From: JBGPTK01 sp963797765
Lineage (GTDB): Bacteria > Acidobacteriota > Terriglobia > Acidiferrales > UBA7541
Direction of reading: 5' to 3'
NCBI GenBank assembly: GCA_963797765.1
Contig: CAWCQU010000002.1
Location: 682,001 to 746,000 of the forward strand
DNA length: 64,000 bases
The notes beneath the pieces were generated by a model, which was given only the letters and a program-made list of their open reading frames with translations, did not search any database and was not told where the DNA came from. The position numbers and the translations under genes are program-made. Below are positions 59,555 to 64,000 of this stretch, in pieces (positions within the stretch are counted from its first letter, which is position 1; every line of letters starts with the position of its first letter).

Positions 59555-60118
59555 CTATTTGATTTTTGGGGGATATTTATCGATAGATTTTTTGACCATG
59601 TCGTTGAGCTTGCCTTCGATCTTGGTGGCATCACTTTTTTCCTGGCTGGCGATGCCGCGCCAGACGAGCGACTTGGTGCTGGGATCGCGAAAATCGATGA
59701 CCAAAGTTCCTTCGGCATATGGAACACGAACGTAACGAGTGCCCCAGCCGCGCCAGCCAGCGGGGTAGGCCTCCACTTCGGATTTGCGGGCGGTGCCGAA
59801 ATGATAGCGCACGTTGAGATCGGGTTTTTCCGTTACCTGAGTAAGACCTTTGGCGGTGAGATCGCGGACGATGTCCGATTCGATTTGTTTTTTGACGAGC
59901 TCGCTATTAAGGGCGGGATTCTTGCTGTTTAATTCGCCGCCGCGAAGGGCGAACGTCTTGTAATCGCTAAAGGGAGCGGCCTGGTCGAATTCGACGGTGA
60001 TTTTTTGCGCCAGGGCGGCGGGAGCGGCGAGGGCGCAGAGAATCAGTATCTTTATTCCGAGCGAGAAGAGGCGGTGGAATTTTTCCCGATCAGCGGCGTA
60101 CGTTTGCGGTTGAGACAC
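59555..60118 (-). CDS. DUF4136 exported protein
   Basis: A 187-residue protein with an internal signal-like helix (about residues 20-37, LGIKILILCALAAPAALA). The DUF4136 pattern follows: EFDQAAPFSDYKTFAL, IESDIVRDLTAKGLTQV, DLNVRYHFGT, GTLVIDFRDPSTKSLVWRGIA and a C-terminal KLNDMVKKSIDKYPP helix. These proteins are usually lipoproteins of unknown role; no lipobox cysteine is seen here. A later start nearer the hydrophobic segment is possible. Confidence 0.88.
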   Translation of the reverse strand: MSQPQTYAADREKFHRLFSLGIKILILCALAAPAALAQKITVEFDQAAPFSDYKTFALRGGELNSKNPALNSELVKKQIESDIVRDLTAKGLTQVTEKPDLNVRYHFGTARKSEVEAYPAGWRGWGTRYVRVPYAEGTLVIDFRDPSTKSLVWRGIASQEKSDATKIEGKLNDMVKKSIDKYPPKIK

Positions 60119-60265
60119 GATTCACCTCGCGGGTAACGGCCGGTAGTGTATCAACATGGCGGGGTGTTACGCACTAGAAGACCGAGTGAGGGGGCGAATG
60201 CGCGATGGTGAATACTGGCTGCAGAGCCAGAAGTGTGTGCTACTGGGCTGTGCTACTGGGCGCGA

Positions 60266-60898
60266 TTAGAGGATGTTGACGGCGCGGGCGGCGATCACCA
60301 GGACGATCATCAGGGAAATCATGGACTGTAGCATCATGCCCATTTTTGCCCAGTGGGTCAGCGGAGCAGTATCGGTGGGCGAAAATGCGGTGCTGGTGTT
60401 GAAGGCTAGAAAAAGATAGTCCATGAAGTGGGGAGACCAGGAGGGATCGCCGTCTTCCTGGCTCAGCATCTGCGGAAACAGGAAAGAACTATCGATGCGG
60501 CCGCGGCTGGTTTCGCGCATGAGCGGACCGCCGGCGTCAAGCTTCCAATACCACAGAGCGAAAACGAGAACGTTGGTGAACCAGAGCGCGCTGGCGGAGC
60601 GCAGAAGAACGCGCGGCGGTTCGCGATGAAGCGGTATTCCCTCGATCAGAAATATCAAGGAAGCGATCAGGGCCAGGGTAATCAGCCCGCTGACGATGTA
60701 GGTAAGAATCCGCGTCACGTCGTAGCGGCCGCGGCGATAGGAAACCAGCATCGGGATCATCAACAAGAGAATGATGGCGAGCAAGCCCCAACTGGGGCCT
60801 ACCGAAAGCGGCTCGGGCAATGCGACGTAGACGCCTGCGGAAGCGACCATTGCCACCAGGGCGGGCCAGCGGGGTTCGCGAATGATTTTGTCGGCCAT
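60266..60898 (-). CDS. DUF1345-like integral membrane protein
   Basis: A 210-residue protein with about five or six membrane helices. The C-terminal part (FMDYLFLAFNTSTAFSPTDTAPL, then WAKMGMMLQSMISLMIVLVIAARAVNIL) matches the DUF1345 pattern and vaguely resembles a potassium-channel pore hairpin. Function unknown. Single-gene unit; the ATG at 60898 is followed by a short charged head. Confidence 0.8.
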   Translation of the reverse strand: MADKIIREPRWPALVAMVASAGVYVALPEPLSVGPSWGLLAIILLLMIPMLVSYRRGRYDVTRILTYIVSGLITLALIASLIFLIEGIPLHREPPRVLLRSASALWFTNVLVFALWYWKLDAGGPLMRETSRGRIDSSFLFPQMLSQEDGDPSWSPHFMDYLFLAFNTSTAFSPTDTAPLTHWAKMGMMLQSMISLMIVLVIAARAVNIL

Positions 60899-61027
60899 CG
60901 GATCGAGGATGAAGTTTAGTACAGTTTCTGGCGTGGCTCAAAATGCGCGAGCGATCGGGCGTTAAGATACCGCACAGGCGCCCCGATCTACGACATCGGG
61001 GTTAACTTCGGGCACGGAAAGAAATAT

Positions 61028-62293
61028 CTAGGAAGAATCTGGGAGAGCGTCAAGTTCCCCAGGCCAGACTACTTGCTCGACTGGTCCGATGAGGAAGATC
61101 AAGCACAGCATGCCCGTCAATGCGACGGCGGTGAGGACTGCGAAGGCCCAGTAAAAATGTCCTGTGCGGTCGAGGACAAATCCAGTGAGAGCCGGAGCAA
61201 CTACGCCTGCTAGATTGCCGAAGAAGTTCTGGAAACCGGTCCAGCGGCCGGCGGCTTGGCGTCCGGCGAGAGTCTGAGTGATTGCCCAGATATTGGAAGC
61301 CCACGTCCCGAAGAAAATCACGCCCACGATCAGAGCGACCACGCAGTAAAGAGGACCGCCGACGGAAGCAAGTCCCACGAAAATTCCGGCCAGAGCAAGT
61401 CCACCGCCTGTAAACGTCTTGCGGACGAGTGTAGGAGTGGCTCCCGATGCGATCCAGCGATCGGAAACCCAACCGGCGAGCGCGCAGAAACAAGCGCCGA
61501 GCAGGTAAGCGATTCCGCCGATCTTGGCCATGCTGACCATGGAAAAATTGCGATCGCGCACCAAATAGTAGGGAAGCCAGGTAATCAGAAAATAGCTGAC
61601 GTAATTTCCGCTAAAGAGCCCGATGCAGGTTCCCCAGGCGGAACGCGAGCGCACGAACTGGAGAAGATTGGGTGCGCCTGTTGTGTGCGTGAGCGCCGCT
61701 TCTTGTTTTTTCGGAATCCAGTTCACCCAGGGAATCAGCCAAAGCATGCTGAGAAGGCCGAGCGCGATGAAGAATGGGCGCCAGCCGAATCGCGCCATCA
61801 GCAGGCCGCCGAGCAGCACGCCGGAGCCAGGTCCCAACATGATTCCCGTGGAGAGAATTGCATTGGCAAAGCCTCGATGCTCTTCCGGGAAGTTCAGCGC
61901 GAGGATTTTCGAGTAGGAGGGAAAGGCAACCGATTCGCCCATGCCGAGAAGCAAACGCAATACGAATAGCACCGCGAAAGTGTGGACGATTCCGGTGGTG
62001 GCCGTGGCGAGCGACCAGAGAAAGAAACCTCCGGCGAAGACCCAGTAAACGTTGAGCCGGTCCACCAGCCAGCCGGAGACGAATTGCATGCAAGCATAGG
62101 TCCAGAAAAACGCGGAGAGCAGCAGGCCGAGTTGAGAGGCGGAAATGCCAAGTTCGTCTTTCAACATGGGAGCGGCAATGGAAAGATTGCCGCGATCGAC
62201 GTAATTGATGAAGACAGAAATTGCGAGAAGGACGAGAACCAAGCGCAGATGGACGGGGATGCCCTTCGGCTGTGATGCGGTGGAAATTGACAT
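61028..62293 (-). CDS. MFS transporter (anion:cation symporter type)
   Basis: A 421-residue 12-helix major facilitator. The helix 1 motif FINYVDRGNLSIAAP, the loop 2-3 motif GWLVDRLNVYWVFAGGF, and LLGMGESVAFPSYSKILALNFPEEHRGFANAI match the hexuronate/sugar-acid branch of this family. The substrate is probably a carboxylated sugar or another organic anion, by inference. It is transcribed alone and is divergent from the protein kinase gene. Confidence 0.93.
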   Translation of the reverse strand: MSISTASQPKGIPVHLRLVLVLLAISVFINYVDRGNLSIAAPMLKDELGISASQLGLLLSAFFWTYACMQFVSGWLVDRLNVYWVFAGGFFLWSLATATTGIVHTFAVLFVLRLLLGMGESVAFPSYSKILALNFPEEHRGFANAILSTGIMLGPGSGVLLGGLLMARFGWRPFFIALGLLSMLWLIPWVNWIPKKQEAALTHTTGAPNLLQFVRSRSAWGTCIGLFSGNYVSYFLITWLPYYLVRDRNFSMVSMAKIGGIAYLLGACFCALAGWVSDRWIASGATPTLVRKTFTGGGLALAGIFVGLASVGGPLYCVVALIVGVIFFGTWASNIWAITQTLAGRQAAGRWTGFQNFFGNLAGVVAPALTGFVLDRTGHFYWAFAVLTAVALTGMLCLIFLIGPVEQVVWPGELDALPDSS

Positions 62294-62439
62294 GAAGATT
62301 GGGCGTCATCTTCTCCAGCAACGACGTGATTTGCAACTCATTTTGCGGGGTATATGTGATTGCGGCTGATGGTGCAGTGCGGCTGAGCGGCGGCGCGTCA
62401 TTTGACTTGGGTTGGGCAGGCACCTAGAATGGCCGAGCC

Positions 62440-64000
62440 ATGGCGGAACCCAGGTCTCTCACCGGACAGACAATCTCCCATTATCGAATTCAGGAAAAGC
62501 TGGGTGGCGGCGGCATGGGAGTGGTGTACCGAGCCGAGGACACGCGCCTGGACCGAAGCGTGGCGCTGAAATTTCTTCCCGAAGACACTCCGACGGACAC
62601 GCAAACGCTGGAGCGATTCCAACGCGAGGCGCGCGCCGCTTCGGCGTTGAACCATCCCAATATCTGCACGATTCATGACGTGGGCGAATACGAGCGGCGG
62701 CCATTTATCGTGATGGAGCTGCTCGAGGGCCAAACGCTGAAACACCGGATCAGCGGCAGGCCGCTGGATATCGACAACCTGCTCGACATGGGAATTGAGA
62801 TCGCGGATGCGCTGGCAGCCGCGCATTTGAAAGGGATCGTCCACCGGGATATCAAGCCCGCGAACATTTTTATTACGCAGCGGGGCCAGATCAAGGTACT
62901 GGATTTCGGTCTGGCAAAAATGGAACCCAGGCGGCTACGCGCGGGGGCTGCTGATGCCACCGCAATGGCAACAACGGATAGGGAACCCGATTTCCTGACC
63001 AGCCCCGGCACAGCGCTGGGGACAATGGCTTACATGTCTCCCGAGCAAACCCTGGGGAAGGATCTTGATGCACGCACGGATTTATTTTCGTTCGGCACTG
63101 TGCTGTATGAAATGGCGACCGGCAAGTTAGCATTCATCGGGGATACTTCCGCGGCGATTTTTGATTCCATACTCCATGAGACGCCAAAACCTGCTGCGGG
63201 ATTGAATTCGGCAGTGCCCGCGGAACTGGAACGAATCATCAACAAAGCTCTGGAGAGAGACCGCGACCTGCGCTACCAGACCGCTTCCGAGATCAGGACG
63301 GACCTGAAGCGATTGAAACGCGATCGTGAATCTTCCGGCCGCGTGAGCGACGTGAAGCGGCAATCGTCTGGCGTTGAAACGGCGGCAGCGCCTGCTTCGG
63401 ACAAATCCGTTGCGGTGCTTTATTTTGAAAATTTGAGCAGCAGCAAAGATGACGAGTATTTTCGTGATGGGATGACGGAAGACATTATTACGGAGCTTTC
63501 AAAGATCAAGGAACTGCAAGTGTTTCCGCGAGCGGCGGTGCTGGCGTATCGGGATAAGCCGGTTACGGGGCCGCAAGTGGGACGTGAATTGAACGCGGCG
63601 TGCGTGCTGAGTGGGAGCCTGCGCCGCGCCGGAAATCGCTTGCGCATCACGGCGCAGTTGATCCGAGCTCAAACGGGACATTCCATCTGGGCGGAACGAT
63701 ACGATCGCGAATTGAAAGATGTGTTCGAAGTACAGGACGAAATCGCGCGCAGCATCAGCCAGGCGCTGCGGATCAAACTTTCCCCGCAGGAAGAAAAGGC
63801 GATCGCGCGGAAGCAAACCGAAAATCCCCAGGCGTATGACTATTACCTGAGAGGACGCCAGTTCTTCCACCAGTTCCGGCGCAAGGGATTTGATTTTGCC
63901 AGGCAGATGTTCGCGCGAGCGATCGTGATCGATTCGCAGTATGCCCGCGCATATGCCGGCGTGGCCGATTGCTGCTCGTTTCTTTACATGTACTGGGACA
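62440..64000 (+). CDS. Ser/Thr protein kinase with TolB-like and TPR-type C-terminal region, 3' partial
   Basis: The frame is open from the ATG at 62440 to the window end (520 codons). The Hanks-type kinase domain (about 12-275) has GGGGMGVVYRAED, the ATP lysine in VALKF, catalytic loop VHRDIKPANIF, DFG in VLDFGLAK and activation segment GTMAYMSPEQ, so it should be active. A linker leads to a TolB-like region (about 325-450; VAVLYFENLSSSKDDEYFRDG and SGSLRRAGNRLRITAQLI), then the start of TPR-like repeats (NPQAYDYYLRGRQFF). I see no membrane helix before the kinase or in the visible linker. Confidence 0.93.
   Translation, partial: MAEPRSLTGQTISHYRIQEKLGGGGMGVVYRAEDTRLDRSVALKFLPEDTPTDTQTLERFQREARAASALNHPNICTIHDVGEYERRPFIVMELLEGQTLKHRISGRPLDIDNLLDMGIEIADALAAAHLKGIVHRDIKPANIFITQRGQIKVLDFGLAKMEPRRLRAGAADATAMATTDREPDFLTSPGTALGTMAYMSPEQTLGKDLDARTDLFSFGTVLYEMATGKLAFIGDTSAAIFDSILHETPKPAAGLNSAVPAELERIINKALERDRDLRYQTASEIRTDLKRLKRDRESSGRVSDVKRQSSGVETAAAPASDKSVAVLYFENLSSSKDDEYFRDGMTEDIITELSKIKELQVFPRAAVLAYRDKPVTGPQVGRELNAACVLSGSLRRAGNRLRITAQLIRAQTGHSIWAERYDRELKDVFEVQDEIARSISQALRIKLSPQEEKAIARKQTENPQAYDYYLRGRQFFHQFRRKGFDFARQMFARAIVIDSQYARAYAGVADCCSFLYMYWD

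Noticed and set aside
1..64000. tRNA, rRNA, riboswitch, prophage or insertion-sequence features
   Set aside because: By eye I found no cloverleaf-like tRNA, no rRNA stretch, no transposase or integrase, and no recognisable riboswitch core. A covariance-model scan would be needed to exclude small RNAs.

Overview
The window looks like chromosomal DNA from a soil or peat member of the Acidobacteriota, probably class Terriglobia. This rests on family content, not on a marker gene: a protein kinase fused to TolB-like and TPR regions, a DUF4136 protein, a YfiR/TonB-receptor cluster, many PAS/GGDEF signalling proteins, a small shell-protein locus and REP-like intergenic hairpins. I found no rRNA, tRNA, CRISPR array, prophage or insertion sequence.

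Layout. 1-5.1 kb: end of an ARPP-1-like gene, an A+T-rich orphan membrane protein, folK with a shifted tail, ruvB and ruvA, a small secreted protein. 5.2-10 kb: ankyrin protein, then a minimal microcompartment set (three pentamers, one hexamer, a class II aldolase) downstream of glutamate dehydrogenase. 10-15 kb: YvcK, TPR, MglA, STAS and a diguanylate cyclase. 15-20.3 kb: a three-gene phosphorelay whose membrane kinase has an ethylene-receptor (ETR1-like) sensor domain. 20.5-24.3 kb: an Mla-type lipid transport operon. 24.4-28.5 kb: citrate synthase, TspO, SRPBCC and a PleD-like protein. 28.6-35.3 kb: TonB receptor, YfiR and a CHASE8 hybrid kinase, with receptor and kinase both broken by several small indels. 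35.3-36.6 kb: a single-module Hsp100 ATPase. 36.9-45.2 kb: the complete phosphate regulon phoB-phoR-phoU-pstSCAB-phoU. 45.4-46.7 kb: SDR and STAS.

The most unusual part is 46.8-56.4 kb. Two small convergent genes (52453-52917 and 53258-53722, minus strand) encode 154-residue proteins with the same plan: a 32-residue lysine-rich leader (19/32 identical between the two), exactly 15 copies of the octapeptide [N/S]APGGRG[V/T/I], and the tail NV. Each has its own sigma-54 promoter (GG-N10-GC), two tandem 15-bp palindromes of the form GTTGAANNNTTCAAC 97 bp upstream of the promoter, a strong Shine-Dalgarno, and a terminator with the same loop. Next to them lies a sigma-54 activator gene, translationally coupled to an acetamidase/formamidase. 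Facing them is a plus-strand trio: a triple-GAF/HlyD protein, a lipoprotein membrane-fusion protein, and a PqqD-like/M50 site-2 protease/HlyD fusion. I propose a sigma-54-controlled multi-core repeat-peptide system with a dedicated protease/exporter. No known modifying enzyme is in the window, and the link between precursors and exporter is inferred from position and domain type.

56.9-64 kb holds a TonB-C protein, a VOC protein divergent from an AraC regulator, a DUF4136 protein, a DUF1345-like protein, an MFS carrier, and a Ser/Thr kinase running off the end.

Ten small indels can be inferred in coding genes (folK 1, hybrid kinase 4, TonB receptor 4, M50-HlyD 1). Eight cluster in 28.6-35.3 kb. 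Whether these are true decay or assembly error cannot be settled from the sequence alone.
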